Translations under genes and position numbers: made by a program
Notes under the pieces: model-generated
What the model saw: only the letters and a program-made list of their open reading frames with translations
Told to the model about the DNA's origin: nothing
The model's database searches: none
NCBI RefSeq assembly: GCF_949628215.1
Contig: NC_134279.1
Location: forward strand, 53,370,266-53,434,265
Length of the DNA: 64,000 bases
Direction: 5' to 3'
From: Phalacrocorax aristotelis
Lineage: Eukaryota; Chordata; Aves; Suliformes; Phalacrocoracidae
Shown: positions 11,801 through 26,800 of the stretch, one piece after another
How the letters are laid out: every line of letters starts with the position of its first letter
Position numbering within the stretch: position 1 is the stretch's first letter

Positions 11801-14800
11801 TCTCTTCAACATAACTGAAATAACGTAGTTGACTGCAGGAGACCCTTTAGAGTTCACATCTGTCACAGCCTCCACATGAGTCAGAAGAGTATTCTAAAGA
11901 GCTATATCCTTGAAATTTTTTAAACTACTTTTTTACTCCTTTGTTGCCAAAGAATTCCTATAAGAAATACATTGCTACTGGTTCTGCTTTTTAAGCTAGG
12001 TATATACTTTGGGTTTTATGACATTCACTCATCTTTAATGTCGGTGGTGTTGCTCACTGGTAAATTTAACATTCTGGTTTTTAAAGTTACCTTTGAATAA
12101 TGTTATTCTAAATGAGGCAGATTAGTACTCAAAAATGCAAACAATTGTTGAGTGAAACAGTGAGTTCTTTTCTAGAAGAGAAGGACAAGTTATTGTTAAA
12201 GACTAGTTGTTTTACTGTGATAAGAGTATTTTGTAAAACTTGGAGTGGTATATTTAAGAAATGATTCTGCAAAACACAAATTCCCCTAAGGTATGCATGA
12301 TAGCAGCCTGAGAATTTTAAAATGGTCAGGTAATAGTGATTTTTTGGTTGGGTGTTTTTTTTTAAGTTGAATTTACCAAGTTCTCAGAGGCACATTTGTT
12401 CTTTTCTTTTAGGTGTGATTTATATATTCTAAACAAACATTCTGTGATCCCCCTTTTCTGAATACTTAATCAAATGCTTTTATGCATATAATCAGTTGTT
12501 CATTTATTCAATTTTATTGCATTCATCTCTGTTGTTCCCATTTTTGTGTACATAGTTGCAGAACTGATTATAAAAAGTATTCATAAAATCAGTTGCAATT
12601 GGTATAATTACTGGTAACATAATAACTGATACGAAGTAGGGAGGGGCTGGCTTTTGTCCAAGATATCATTTCCAAGTATTGGATGCCACCAACAGGTTAC
12701 AGTGCCCTAGAACAACATCTGATAATTTCTAGTTAAAATACTCTTTTACTTGGAATTGTTGCACCCCAGGGAGGTTAATACAAGCTCCTTTGTACTTTAA
12801 CATATATGTGTATCTGCTCTGTTCATAGTGTTTTTCATTAAATGGTTCGCAATGTCAAAATTAAGACAGATCAAAGTGAAATTTTTTTCCTGCAAAATAT
12901 TCATGTGTATTCCAGCAGGTGGCTTTGTTGAGTCAGTAATGTTCTTCTGAACTGTGGAATTGTTTTGCATTAAAATAGTAGGTTTTGTGACATTGTACGT
13001 CTTGTGTTAGTTTAATGCTTATTAAATCTTTTCCTTTCAGTCTGATCTTGTGGATCAGAGTGTATTTAATTTTATCCCAGAGGGGGAGCATTCAGAAATT
13101 TATAAAATATTGTCTTCTCATCTGCTGGAAAGTGATTCATTGACACCAGAATACTTAAAATGTAAGTAGTTATTGCAGATTAACCCTGGTAGGCAGCTCA
13201 GCCCCACACATCCGCTCGCTTACTCCCCAGTGGGATGGGGATAGAATCAGAAGGGTAAAAGTGAGAAAACTTGTGGGTTGAGATAGAGTTTAAAAGGTAA
13301 AGCAAAAACTGCACACAAAAGCAAAGCAAAATGAGGAATTTGTTCACTGTTTGCTATCACAGGTGTTCAGCCATTTCCAGGAAAGCAGGGCTCCATCATG
13401 CATAACGGTTACTTGGGAAGACAAACATCCCCCTCTTCCCTCTTCTTCCCCCAGCTTTATATACTGAGCATGACATCATATGGTGTGGGATATTCCTTAG
13501 GTCAGCTGTCCCAGCTGTGTCCCCTCCCAGCTTCTTGTGCACCCCAGCCCCCTCGCTGGTGGGGTGGCGTGAGAAACAGAAAAGCCCTTGTCTCTCTGTA
13601 AGCCCTGCTCAGCAGTAACGAAAACATCCCTGTGTCATCAATGCTGTTTTAGTCACAAATCCAAAACACAGCACCACGTCAGCTGCTTTGAAGAAAATTA
13701 TCTCTACCCCAGATGAAACCAGTACAGTAGTTGTGTTAAAAATAATCTACTTTATATCACATGTGATCAGTTCTTTTCTTCTGATGTTATTTCAGCAGAA
13801 ACATATGGGTGAGCCCTGAAGAACAGAAGCACTTTTTTATGGGGTGCCCCCCGCCAAGAGTAAAATTTTCAGCATTGCATTGCATTTCACTCTGACTTTC
13901 CCATGTATTAGAAATGTTCATCTTGATTATATAGCTCCTATTTAGACAGTTGTAGCAGTTGGCAAGAATGAAAACATAGTCGCCTAATGGGGTTTGGAAG
14001 GGCACGCTTTAGTAAACTTAAGTTTAGGGCAGCTACTTCTTTAAAATAGCTCTAGTTTTCAGTGGTTTTCTATGTCATTAGCATTCAGGCCCTTCATGCA
14101 CAAATTCTAAAGGAGTTCTCCTTTTCTTTAGGTTAGTTAATATCACCCTACTTAAAAGCCGAGTGTGTAGCCATTTGTAATCACAACACTTACAGTATCT
14201 CAATAAGTATGCAGCTTAATTATTCCTGCTTTCCATTTCATGTTGCCTATGCGCTTCATCAAGCATGTAGCCTATTAATTTGTTTATTCTTTTCTCAGCA
14301 AAAAATCAGCTAGAATTCTGTTGCCATATGCTGCGAGGAACAATAGATCCAAAAGAGCAACCTACATATGAATATGTAAAATTCATAGGAAATTTCAAGT
14401 GTTTGAATAACGGTAAGTAATTTCAGTGATGTTAGAGTGGAATACTTTGGCAGCTTCACAGATGAACAGGTTTGGGACGATTGTGCAAAACCTAATGATG
14501 AACTAAAATAGGTCTTCCAAAGGAAGAGCTTGAAGCAGAGTTACATCACTTCTATATTGTTTTAATGAAAAAGAATTAAAACTGCCTATCAGGTATTACA
14601 GATCTGTGTGTGTGAATGCAAAATGTAGTAATTACGCTTAAAGCTTTCAATTAAAGAAAACTAGTATGATGTAAAAGATCTTTTAAAAGAATGTAAGAGA
14701 TATTTAAGCAAACACTTCAAAATAAAGGGCCTGAATTTAGTTAAGCGTAATCCATTCTTAAGCAGGTGACTAAGTAACTTGAAGGTCGGATCAGTGGTAC

Positions 14801-17800
14801 TGAGTACCTGCAGTTCTCATAATGCAGTGAACTGGGATATAAAGTGTAGGTTTCCCCTCTTTCAGTTCTGTCCCTTCACCGACAGGAGTCATCGCTCAGG
14901 TGAGTGGGTGGGCCAGTACAGTTTTCTGCGCTGAGTTCCTTCTCCCTTCCACTGAAGTTAGTTTTATTCGTTTTAATAGTTATGTACTAATATTATTCCT
15001 CTGTCCTACATCTCTAATCTGTTTGGCCAACCTGTGCTGACTGCTTACTTGAGAGGCATGGTTTTTGGCCAGCCAGCCAAATGGGTTGTGCAGTGTGGTC
15101 AGTAGTGATCTTCATAAAGATTGCCCAAAAAAATATTTTAAGAAACCGTATCTTATAAGTAAGCCTATGGTTTTTTATGCGATACCAGTATTTTTCTCAC
15201 AAAATGGGGAAAGGTTGATTCTTAGTACCAAATGCAGGTATGTAATATTATAGGAAAGAAACAGGCCTGAAAGGGCCAAATATGGTGCTAGTCTTGGAAA
15301 GAGGAGGAGTTGGGAAACTGCAGACCTATCAGTTGCAATTCAGTATTGGGAAATATTCCTGAACAATAATTAAACTATATGCGAGCTTCAGGAAGCTGGC
15401 AAGGAATTGAATAGCAACCATTGTGGATTCTTCAGGTAGAAATAGCATCAAGTCAATTCAGTTTCCTCTACCAAAGAGCAATACACTGTGTGGGTAAGAG
15501 GTCAAAGTGCAAATAAATGATGGACTTTTTAAATATGCTTTTGACAGTTATCATCTTCTGTTCTCAACAACATGTAAGGGAAGCAAATTGACTACAAACA
15601 AATACAAGTTACTACATTTAGGAATAACTAACAATATGAACAGGGGAAAAGGTTACGCTCAGCTAGATAGCAGTCCTAGAGAAAAAGGAGTTACTGTGGA
15701 ATGTAAACTGAACCTGACCAAATCGCCATGACCGGTCACCAAACTGTGAAAATGCACAAGCCTCTCTAAAATATAGCCTAAACCACATGAAATAATCCCA
15801 CTGTACTACTTAGCAGCAGTATGTCGTCATCCAGTTTTTGATACTATTTGTTGGGAGTAAGTAAAGCAGTTGGAGAGAGTTCAGAGTAGAGCAATGAAAG
15901 CAATCAGAAATTTAAAAATCTAACTTACAAGGCAGGATAACCTTTGAAGAACAAAGGAGAGGGATAAAATAAAGAGGAAAGAAATTACCTGTTTTCTTTC
16001 CAATGGAAAGAGCAAGAAGCTGTAAGCTTAAATTGCATGAAGAAAATTTAGTGGCAGTTCTAATCTAGAGTTGAACTAAAACCAGTTAGGCTTGGAAGAG
16101 CCTGACAGCGTTTTGAAGCTTAGTAAAGATAAACTAAATTGATATCTGCTGGAAATGAAAGATAAGGTTAATCTGTTTTGAGGTCTAGTCCATCCTTTGC
16201 CCCCTTATAATTGCATACATCTCTGTGATTCAGTGGAATTTCTTTGTTCTCAGCTTGGTGTCCTGAAACCTCCACGTATATAATTCTTGTGCCTTTGACT
16301 GTTTTGTTACTCAGTTTTGTCTTCAGCTTGTGTCGTCTGAATGTGCTGGAAGCTTAGAAAAGAAATACTTACCTCAGAGTTCAAAAGAAAAAATTAGCAA
16401 AAGCTGATACAAAAGAGAATATTTAGGGATATTTTTGAAAAAGATGAATTCCAGTCGTTTTTGGGTGTTACCAAGAAGGATTAGAATTGTTATTAGTTTC
16501 TTAAGACTGCTCTGTCAGAGACAATACCATGTTAACTGTAATTTTAGTTCTTTGAGAAAGTTACTTGATGGTTGTGTCCCCATTACTACTGTACAATTAC
16601 TATTCCTGTGCATACATATATGCATATATTATATGTAACATTTTTCTTAATGCTTGTTAAGTTATAAGCAAACCACATTAAATAAATATTGGGCTGTTTG
16701 TCTTGTGATATTACTGCCATTTTCATCCATGCTTATATTGTAATCTGTGTTGACCTCATCCCTCTTCCCTCAGTTCCCAACTCAGCACACAATGGTTTTG
16801 AAGGAACTATTCAGCGATCGCACCGGCCTTCATATGAAGACAAAGTTTGCTTTGTAGCCACAGTTAGATTAGCTACACCTCAGTTTATCAAGGTATGTAC
16901 AAATGAAATCACTTTTGTATCATTTTTAAATGTACTCTGAACAGGAAAACTTCAGAGAGAATGTACACAGCATTTCAAATACTATTAATGAAAACCATAA
17001 GGAATTTTATTTATCAAAGTGAAAGAGTCTGTGTTTCTTACTTCGCATACAAATGGGTTAAATGTTATGCAAAGTATCAAATGGAGTTGCTGTGGTGTGT
17101 GCAATTTCTAAATAGTCATATAAAATAGTAATATGCAAGAAATAAATATAGAAGTCCATAGAAATATAATTTACCAAGTTTAACTTAAACACAATGAAAG
17201 ATAACACTGAGGTTCCACTTTCAATGGATAAATGAATAATTTTAGTTGACACGAATACAGATTTTATGCGGCTGATGATCTTGCTGTAGTTTGGCCCAGA
17301 AGCAAATCTTGTAGGGCTTAATGTAGCCTTGAATTATTTGTCAGCACCTGAGAGTCAGGTTTGAGGTAATAAAGATATTTGATTTTGTTTCAGTACTGTT
17401 TGTTACTCAATAACTCAGTTGTTTCAGGAGGACGTTTTGCTTAACTGCTAATGCACAGTGAAGACATCTTTACAAGTTTAGAATTGGATGTGTGTGAAAT
17501 TTATAGACTAAGTATAAGCCTGTTCCTCACAAAAGTGAATCAAAAGAAGTACTCAGGTACAGCGTAGGGTAGTCTGATAGTCCTTCAGATTATGTGTTTT
17601 CTACAACTATATTAAGCAAGGTACAGGATAGTCTACTATCAAACATTTGTTGTTACAATCCAGTGTAAGGAAATACCATGAAATGTATATGGCACCTTTT
17701 TAAGCTGCTGTCTGTCATGCAGAATTCTGAACATTTAAATATTCTGCATATAAGTTGAATGCACTAGTGTCTGAAACTGAAGATTTTTGGTGGTGTCCTC

Positions 17801-20800
17801 TGAAGATGTGGTCTACATACTTTGCACTTTGAAAGTGTAGTAGGGAGCCTGTGGAGAAGTTGTATAAACTTCATTTCTGTCAGGCTGAATAGGAATTGGA
17901 TCTCTCCAGACTGCACACCAGAGAGTTTGTCGTTTATTTTTTCCTGAAGCTGTGGAAAACTTTCATCTGCCACTTTTATTCCCATGCGGGTCTAAATAAT
18001 GTCCTTCCTGTTATGCCTACGCTTGGTAGAGATGTTAAATGTGTGATTTTTGCTTCATGAAATACTTGGGGAAAAAAAGACACCCCAGCGATATTTGCAA
18101 ATATTTTTATCTTTTCAAGTCTGACAGTTTAGAATGTACTATAGTAAAACAACTGTGTTTCCTACTTCTGGAACAGGACATTTGGAAGCTGGGGAACATC
18201 CGCTTATGATCTTTCAGGTCTCTGAGGGCGAAAGCCTTACAGATTGTTCACTGGCCAAACTTTCATTCCTCTTTACCTGAACTTCTGAGCCCCTAGTGCC
18301 TAAGGAAGCTTTCATGTTACAGAGGTTTTAAGATCCACTCAAGGGTTTCAGCTGGTGCTGGTCATCTAAGAAATATTCCTGTGAAGATGACTAACATTAG
18401 AGTGAAAACTATTAATCTGACGATACTTGTTTTTACTCTTCTAATACCTTCTGTTACTGTTGAAGCTAGCATTGGCTAGACTCTAGCAAAGAAGTGTTAT
18501 GTCAGGAACTTTACCATACCAGTAACTTGACTAACAGATGTGTGATGCAGCCAGTAACGAGATGTGTATTTTAGTACTAGATTGCCTTGTTTAAGGTGGA
18601 ACCTGCCTGCTCATCTGCCACTCTTTATTTCAGATGGTATACAGTTCTGGGTGTGGTTTTTTTTATCTAGAATGTAATTTCTCAAGGACAGAGTGCTTTT
18701 CCAGAAAGCCATAGTATTCATGAGAGTATTCTCTGAAAGTTCACATTTTTATTTTCTGCATATGACCCCACCACTATTGTAACAAAATGTCCTACAAATT
18801 TTGCTACCCAGTGAAGGGATTTGGCTCTACACATTATTTAAAACATTTGTCTTGCATTTTAGCTGGTAGATGATTGAATCCTATCAAAAAGGAAGGTTAA
18901 TTCAGCCAAAGGATTCTACCAAAATACTTTTTGTTACAAATGGAAGTCCTTTCTGTTCTAGATGCCTTGTTGACAACTTCAACAAGATGCCTTGTTGAAC
19001 ATCAAGATTCTGTCAAGGAGTATTTTAAAGTGGAATATCTGTAAATCATTGATATAAATGCATTGAGTAATCAGATACTAACCTGCTGCCAGCTCCTTTC
19101 TAACAGTGGTGTGTTTACTGTGGTTTTGCTGCCTGGACTTCAGTTATTTTTACTTTTGTTTTGACTTGTGCCAGAATAATTAGATTAAAAGAAACAACAA
19201 ATCAAAAGTATATCTGAGGGATATACTCTTGCTCTGTCATTTCTTTTACTTTGCTATGAGTGGTGCTTTATTAAATGCTGTAATCTTAGGAAAGTAGATG
19301 GGCTTTGGGTTTTAGGGGTAGTTTCAGTTTTGAAGGTTAAGTCTTGCTAACTGGAAGTCACACCAAGAGTCACAAACTTGTGCCCAGAGTGATTTTGTTG
19401 ATTACCTCTATCATAACACTCACTTTCTGGCCGTTGTCTTTAGATTTTACACTGATTTAGGTGAGGAAGAAACATTGCCTAGATATGTTAACTTTTTTCT
19501 TTCATAAAAAGAAAACTTAGAAGTATCTATTTAAAGAACTGCAAAATATCCACTTAAACTCTTTGTATTATAACTGAAAGGATGAAAAGGAAGATGGTCC
19601 CTTTGTAGGAACAACAGTTCTACGGTATTTTTCCACAGGACTATTTTAGTTATAGATGTTTGCAGAGCAGCAGTGTGTTCATCTGTCCACATATGTTGTG
19701 ACTATTATGTCAGTGCAGCAGCAGCTTCTATATTGTAGTCTTTAGGAAACTGTTGTGGTATCTGATCATCAATAGATTCTACTGTGTTCCTGGCAATGTG
19801 AATGCCATTGCAAGCTCCTATAAGTGTGACAAACTTGTGCAGGTGTCCAAAAAGGAAAGATTTACTGATTTCCAGTTTTATTGTAATTCTTTGAGGGTTG
19901 TATTTGTATGTATGAGTGTATTCCATCATGCGGATTTCTTCTCTTAAGGAAGTACTGAGGATTTTGCAAAAGAACGAAATGGGTTGGGTACTTAGTTCCG
20001 TTAGTGTCTTGGCATGAGGCACAGTACTTGTTGGGGCATCTTTACCTCTCTGGAAGGGGACAACAGAAATTGACTGACATTCACTGATTGCACATAGATC
20101 TGAGCGGAATAAATTTAAAACGATGTACAGAATACCTTGAGAATTTGTTGTAGTAGTGGAAATACAATCGTTCTCTTACTGTTTGTGAGTTCTAAACATA
20201 AGAATGGTATGTAATTTGTAGTACATGTCTGTGCCCTCAAGGCAAACTGATTTAGAATACTCTGTATTCACTAAAAGAATCCTATTCCTAAAGTCAAAAT
20301 AATGTGACCATCTTGCTAATGTTGGTTTTTTCCCATTATGAGCATATACTGAAATCAGAGTGTCTGGTGGGAGTGTTTCATCTCTTCTTTTGCGTGTTAC
20401 AAGGTAAAAGCATTACTGCAGGAACTATTGATTTCTGCTTGTACTACTGTTTGTAGATACTGAGCTTGAGTTTAATCTCACACTGGGGTTGTTCCATTTA
20501 AATCAACTGAGTGTCAACCTGGCACAGCTGAGATTAGATTCCACCTCAGTACTATGCATCTAAACAAGCAAAGCTAATGAAGCTGTCTAAAAATAACATT
20601 ATAACCATTGTGGAGTTATCTACTAACTTTAGGTAAGTCTGAATTTCGAAAGAGCTTATGAATTAGAATAGAGCAGTTTTGAGAGAGATTTTTATTCTTT
20701 TACTTTTTAGGAAATGTGCACTGTTGAAGAACCCAATGAAGAGTTCACATCTAGACATAGCTTAGAATGGAAGTTCCTATTCTTGGATCACAGGTGCAAT

Positions 20801-23800
20801 TCCTTCTATGTATAGCAGCAATAGTAGCTGAATCACAGTGGTGGCTATAATATTTAGAGTTCACTGATCAGCCTTAACTACTCATAGCTTGTGTTGGGTT
20901 TAATTTTTAATTTTTTTCAGAGCACATACTGTAAACAAGAAAAGTTGTATAATGAAATAATTTTTGGTTGGGTTTTTGTGTGAAAATAAAATGACATTAA
21001 TTTTTGTATTAATTAGGGCACCTCCGATAATAGGCTATCTTCCATTTGAAGTTTTGGGAACATCAGGCTATGATTATTATCATGTGGATGATCTAGATAA
21101 TCTGGCAAAATGTCACGAGCATTGTGAGTATGACTAAGTTGCTACAAAGAACGGGATTGTTTTATGGATGTTGGTTTAAAGTTTGTTAAATTGTACAAAT
21201 GCTGTAGTGAAATTCTGTGATTTATTTGAGTGAAGTTTCTTTACTCCCATTCATTTGACATTATTGCACTGCTGATCTTCCTCTTTTTTCTTTTGATACA
21301 GAGCTACAAAACAGATTGAACTTTATCTTACAATTTAGAGTTTTCATTGTGGTAAAATGGCGTGCACAGCACTATGACTAATACTTCTCCACTTCCAATA
21401 GCATTTAATAGGCTCTGTTTAATAAATGCAAAAAATGTTTAAACATGTAATAGAATAAGCTTTCTGTTTAGCTAAGTTTTTCTTTATAAAGCTGTATTTA
21501 AATTGTTTGCACATGAATTTTTCATACTATGTAAAAAAAACCAAGAAACATGGAAGTTTAAATTCTGTGGTTCTCTGAAAAATGCACCGTAGATTGTTTT
21601 TTTGTTTGTTTGTTTTTGGTAGAAAGCTACAGTTTTAAACCTGTTCTTAGTCATCATCATCATACTGGATTTGGACATGGTTTTGGGCCATATGAAGCTA
21701 GTAAATCATTTTTATTATGTAATTGCAATATTTACGGACTGGAAAGACAGTAAACTTTATTCTTCACTTTTATAGTAATGCAGTATGGGAAAGGGAAGTC
21801 ATGTTACTACAGATTCCTTACAAAGGGACAACAATGGATTTGGCTGCAAACACATTACTATATCACGTATCACCAGTGGAATTCCAGGCCAGAGTTTATT
21901 GTCTGTACGCACACTGTTGTAAGGTAAGTTATCTTGTAAAAAATCTATATTACAGAAATTCTAATGGCATGGTTGCTCTGTTGCTGGTATTTCTGGAGGT
22001 AGAGAAATCATAGCAGTTTACAGAATCATTGCAAAACTTCCTGGGATGCTTTGTAAACAAGGTATCTCTGAGGAGTTTATTTTTTGAGGTATGTTTTTTA
22101 AATAATCCAAGCATATAGTAGTCATATTTGGTTTGTTCTTCTAGTTATGCAGAAGTTAGAGCAGAAAGACGACGAGAACTCGGTATTGAGGAGTCTCTTC
22201 CAGAGATAACAGCAGATAAAGTGAGTGTCTTTTATAATTTTATTTTACCTCTTCTTTCATACTAAAAATATGTAAACAAATACACAACAGCAAGAAGTGT
22301 TTTGTCCTGTTGCAGATAAAGTAATTGTTTTGATCTGTAAATAATATGATTATTTAAAATTATCAAAGAAGTCTAGGAAGGGTGTTCGTTTAACTGTATT
22401 CTGGCCTGAACACTTAACCCTCCTCTTTTCAGGAGTTCATGTGCATGTAGTTATAACATGGCAACACCCATAAGTCCTTATTAAGATCTGATTCCTGCAG
22501 AGTTTGATTCATAAATACATGTTCTTCCTTAGTGGAAGCACCCATAATCTGAAAAACCAAGGTCAACACACAAAGATGGCTTAAAGGAATTCCCAAGAGG
22601 AAAGCAGGAGCTGTTTCATTGTATGACTCTGTCCCACTTCCTAGCAGTAGGCAAAATTAATTTTGAATTAATCTCCTTGGAAGCTCAGTGAGTCTTAGGT
22701 AAGCCACCTTGTGCAGATGCTTTGTCATGTTTTCCCCTGGCAGTTCAGAAATGTTTTCCCTTGGCAGTTCAGCAAGTTTCATTTGGCAGTGCTTCTTCTA
22801 GTGGAATTAACTCATCCTTCCTCAAAAGAATGTGCAGTGCACTCGTTACACAGGTGTTCAGAGTGAATTGAGTTGCTAGAGAAGGAAGGTCAACTCAGCA
22901 GTCAGCTTGTGGCCTATGTCTGCATGCATTTTGGTTTCTAGGCTTATATGGCTTTGGATTGGTTTCTTTTCCAAGGATAAAATCCTCAAATGGCAACTGA
23001 GCTTACAGCTGTCAGCCAGGCCACTACTTCTGTACAGTCACATGTGTAAGGAGGTTGATTATACACAGCATGGTCTTAAATGTTTGCTAACAGAAATGTA
23101 CGTTGCATGCTGAATCATGTAAAATAAGTGTTGTTTGTGTGTGTCCCTTCAGAGCCAGGACTCTGGGTCCGACAATCACATAAACACAGTGAGTCTCAAA
23201 GAAGCACTGGAAAGGTTTGATACCAGCCCCACACCTTCTGCTTCCTCCAGGAGTTCAAGAAAATCTTCACATACTGCAGTATCAGATCATTCATGTAAGC
23301 ACCAATTGTTGAAAATTAATTGCCTTCCTCATGAAGGCATTTTCTACTTTACTTAAATTAAAGGCATAACTAGCAGTTAATCACCATTTTGTGAAAAGTG
23401 TAAAAATGAAAATGTCCTTTTCGATGGTTCAGAGATCTGCTGACCTGCTTGGGTTTTCAGAGGTTATATAGTGACTTCTGCTTCTAAACGTACAATAGCA
23501 GCCTATTTCAGTCCATCAGATTGCATGGTTGTTGGATAGTCTGAGTAGAAAAAGATTCCAAACCTTAAGGTTTTTTTTATTTATGAAAAGCTTCATGTGA
23601 TTTGATTATTGCATTGCAGAATTAACACTACTATTAACATGTCTTTTTCTGTTGTAATCCTGTACATTGTCAGCAACACCAACTAAAATGACGGTGGACA
23701 CTAGCACTCCTCCAAGGCAAAGCTTATCCGGTCATGAAAAGGCTGCACAAAGAAGATCATCTCTGAGTAGTCAGGTAACTCTTCAGAGAAAAATTTTGTA

Positions 23801-26800
23801 CTTAATCATTGTAATTCACCTTTAAAAGGTATGACTAAATCCACATAACCTTTTGTTTATTCTGAAAACACATAATTTAAACTGTAACAGTTTCACTTGG
23901 AATACATGACTATCAGAATTGTATCATCAGTATGCAACCTGGGTACACTACTTTTTAAGGGAATAAAATAATTATGCATATAAGTATTTTTCGGCACTAG
24001 GGTTTGCAAGATTGTGTATGAATCTCTGCATTCACTCATATATCTTCTATGATTCTGCATTTTTAATATATATGTATGTATATAAGCAATTTTTTATATA
24101 TATATGTGTATGTATGTATAAAACAGCCAATGTAATGCTGTGTATCCCTATAGAGAATTCATGTTGATTTGTGACTCTAAGGATATTAGTGAATACTTTC
24201 ATACAGTTTCTGAAATCTTGGTAACATGAGAAAATGTCATGCTTCATGTCCTTGGTGCTCATGTTCCCATTCAACTAACACATTCACTTCAGAAACAGAA
24301 TGCTTATTAAAATATGCATTTTTTATTCTTAAACTGATGATTTGTAAATCAAAGGTGTCAACCTCCAAACTTGTTGAAAAAGTTTTTCCCTTACTACAGA
24401 CAAGACTTTTAAAACAGTTGTAATTGTAATTTTTGTTTTTCGTGGTTTATACCTACTGCTTTTTAAAATTTTTAGCAGTGGAAAAGTTGCATATATATTA
24501 TATATATAATCAATTGCTCTTTGTTAGATATTTCAGGAAATGTTTACTTGTTTTTATCATATGTTCATTGATGCTGTGTTGGAATTGACACTTCATGTAA
24601 AGAAATATTTCATGTTAAGTATGAAGTTCATTCTCTTCCAGTTATGAAACAATTTTTTAAATCCTAGTCTTTAAGCTCCCAGTCTCTTGGACAACCAGTA
24701 GCACAGCCAACGATGTCTCAGCCTGCAGCTTTACCGCTCCAGTCTGGCATGTCCCAGGTATGGATTAAGTTGGTCTATTGTTTATTATTTTTTAAACAGT
24801 CCTGTCCTGAATATAAGATTAATTTCTGTTTCAGAAAATGAGTCCATGGGTGCCAAAGTCACCTTTAACATTATTCTCTTGAAATGAGCAAATTTCCCAA
24901 TTTGACACTTTTTCTTTACGTTTTTCTTCCCATTATTTGTGTGGATATAGTTTCCAGCCTTGGCCATGGCCATTAGAAACACAGATAACACAAGATAAAA
25001 TATTTTAGGATATTAATTTAAAAATCCATCTACTATGCTGTTAACTTTCTACACATACGCTTGTAACACAAGGCAACTTAGTCTATGAAACAGTTTTGTG
25101 AAATAAGAGCAGTGGTATCAGGTCCAACTGAAGATCTATGCCCTATGAATAGGATATTAATTGATAAGTATCTAGAGATAAGTATTGAAAGGTTGTGCTG
25201 ACCTCAGCCCATAGCAGATGTCTAGGGAAGAAGTGGCAAACATGGTTTCAGAATCATTGAATGTCCTGAGTTGGAAGGGACCCTCAAGGATCATCAAGTC
25301 CAACCCCTGTCCCTGCACAGGACAACCCCAAAATTCATACCATGTGTCTGAGGGCATTGTCCAAGCGCTTCTTGAATAGCGTCAGGCTTGGTGCTGTGAC
25401 TGCCTCCCTGGGGAGCCTGTTCCAGTGCTCCACCACCCCCTGGGGGAAGAACCTTTTCTTAATATCTAACCTAAACCTCCCCTGGCACATTTTCCTGCCG
25501 TTCCCTCGGGTCCCGTCATTGGTCACCAGAGAGAAGAGATCAGCACCTGACCCTCCACCTCCCCTTGTGAGGAAGCTGTGGACCATGATGAGGTCTGCCC
25601 TCAGTCTCCTCTTCTGCAGGCTGAACAAACCAAGGGAATTCAGCCGCTCCTCGTAGAGTTTCTCCTCTAAACCCTTCACCAACTTTGTGGCCCTCCTCTG
25701 GACACTCTCTAGTAGCTTTACATCCTTAAGGTACTGTGGTGCCCAAAACTGCACGCAGCACTCGAGGTGAGGCCACACCAGCGCAGAGCAGAGCGGGACA
25801 ATCACCTCCCTCGACCGGCTGCAGTGCAGTGCTTGATGCACCCCAGGACACGGTTGGCCCTCTTGGCTGCCAGGGCACACAGTTGGCTCATGTTCAACTT
25901 GCTGTCAAGTTTCTCTGTGGGCTCAGCCTTCAAATGTTTGTGACTGAGGGTATTCTCCAGTTATCTGCATACGTTTTCGCTCCGGGTGAATTTTTTTGGT
26001 AAACTGGTACAATTCTAATTTTTAACCTGAGAGAGCTTTAACATCCGCAGTACCATGTAAATTACTAAGGCTTTTAATAGGGTCTTGGTGATTTGGACAT
26101 GAGTCAATTTCTTTTGCTATGGATTTGTTTTTTTAGTTCACCAATTCTGATGCATCAATTAAATGTGACATCAATTAAATGTGAGCTCTGCAACATTTTC
26201 ATACTAATGAATTTGTCCTCATATTATGGTTATTAGCTGTTTAAAACACTACTGTGGAGGAGTGTATTTACTGCTTGTAAATAAAATGTCATTATTTTTG
26301 CTCAGCTTTTAATTTATTCATCTGACTACAGCCTGTGTTTCAGTTTTCAGCTCAACTGGGAGCTATGCAACATCTAAAGGACCAGCTAGAGCAAAGAACA
26401 CGCATGATAGAGGCAAATATTCATCGGCAGCAGGAAGAGTTGCGTAAGATTCAAGAGCAGCTTCAAATTGTCCACGGTCAAGGACTCCAGGTGAGTTGGT
26501 GTAATTCTTCCAGGTTTGATCTGTAGAGACTTTAGGCATCTAAAATGCGACTTGGGCACTTAATTCCACACGGTGATCCTCCCTACCCCCCATGTCAGCT
26601 GCCATCTGGACCTAACGTGCCCAAAATCCATAACATCTGAAGCTGCTGTTCCTGAGGTACCTGCCATTTTGCTTCTGAATGTATCTGGAAGTGCCCTAGC
26701 ATCTCTTTTCAATGTTGAGCAGCTCAAACTTAGCTTACGCCTAAACCTGAATGTAAAAAGGTTGCAGTGATTGTTACTTTTTGCATAGTTTTGCAGCCAT

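Noticed and set aside
13398-13601. + ORFs inside the LTR copies (here, 30736-31029 and 38286-38675) as genes
   Set aside because: They are the antisense reading of the LTR; no coding family matches.
24060-24120. TA/TG-rich run as a CRISPR-like or functional repeat
   Set aside because: It is a plain TATA/TGTA microsatellite in a vertebrate intron.
25335-25880. 181-codon - ORF as a host gene
   Set aside because: The protein is the CR1 ORF2 C-terminus; it is a LINE fragment.
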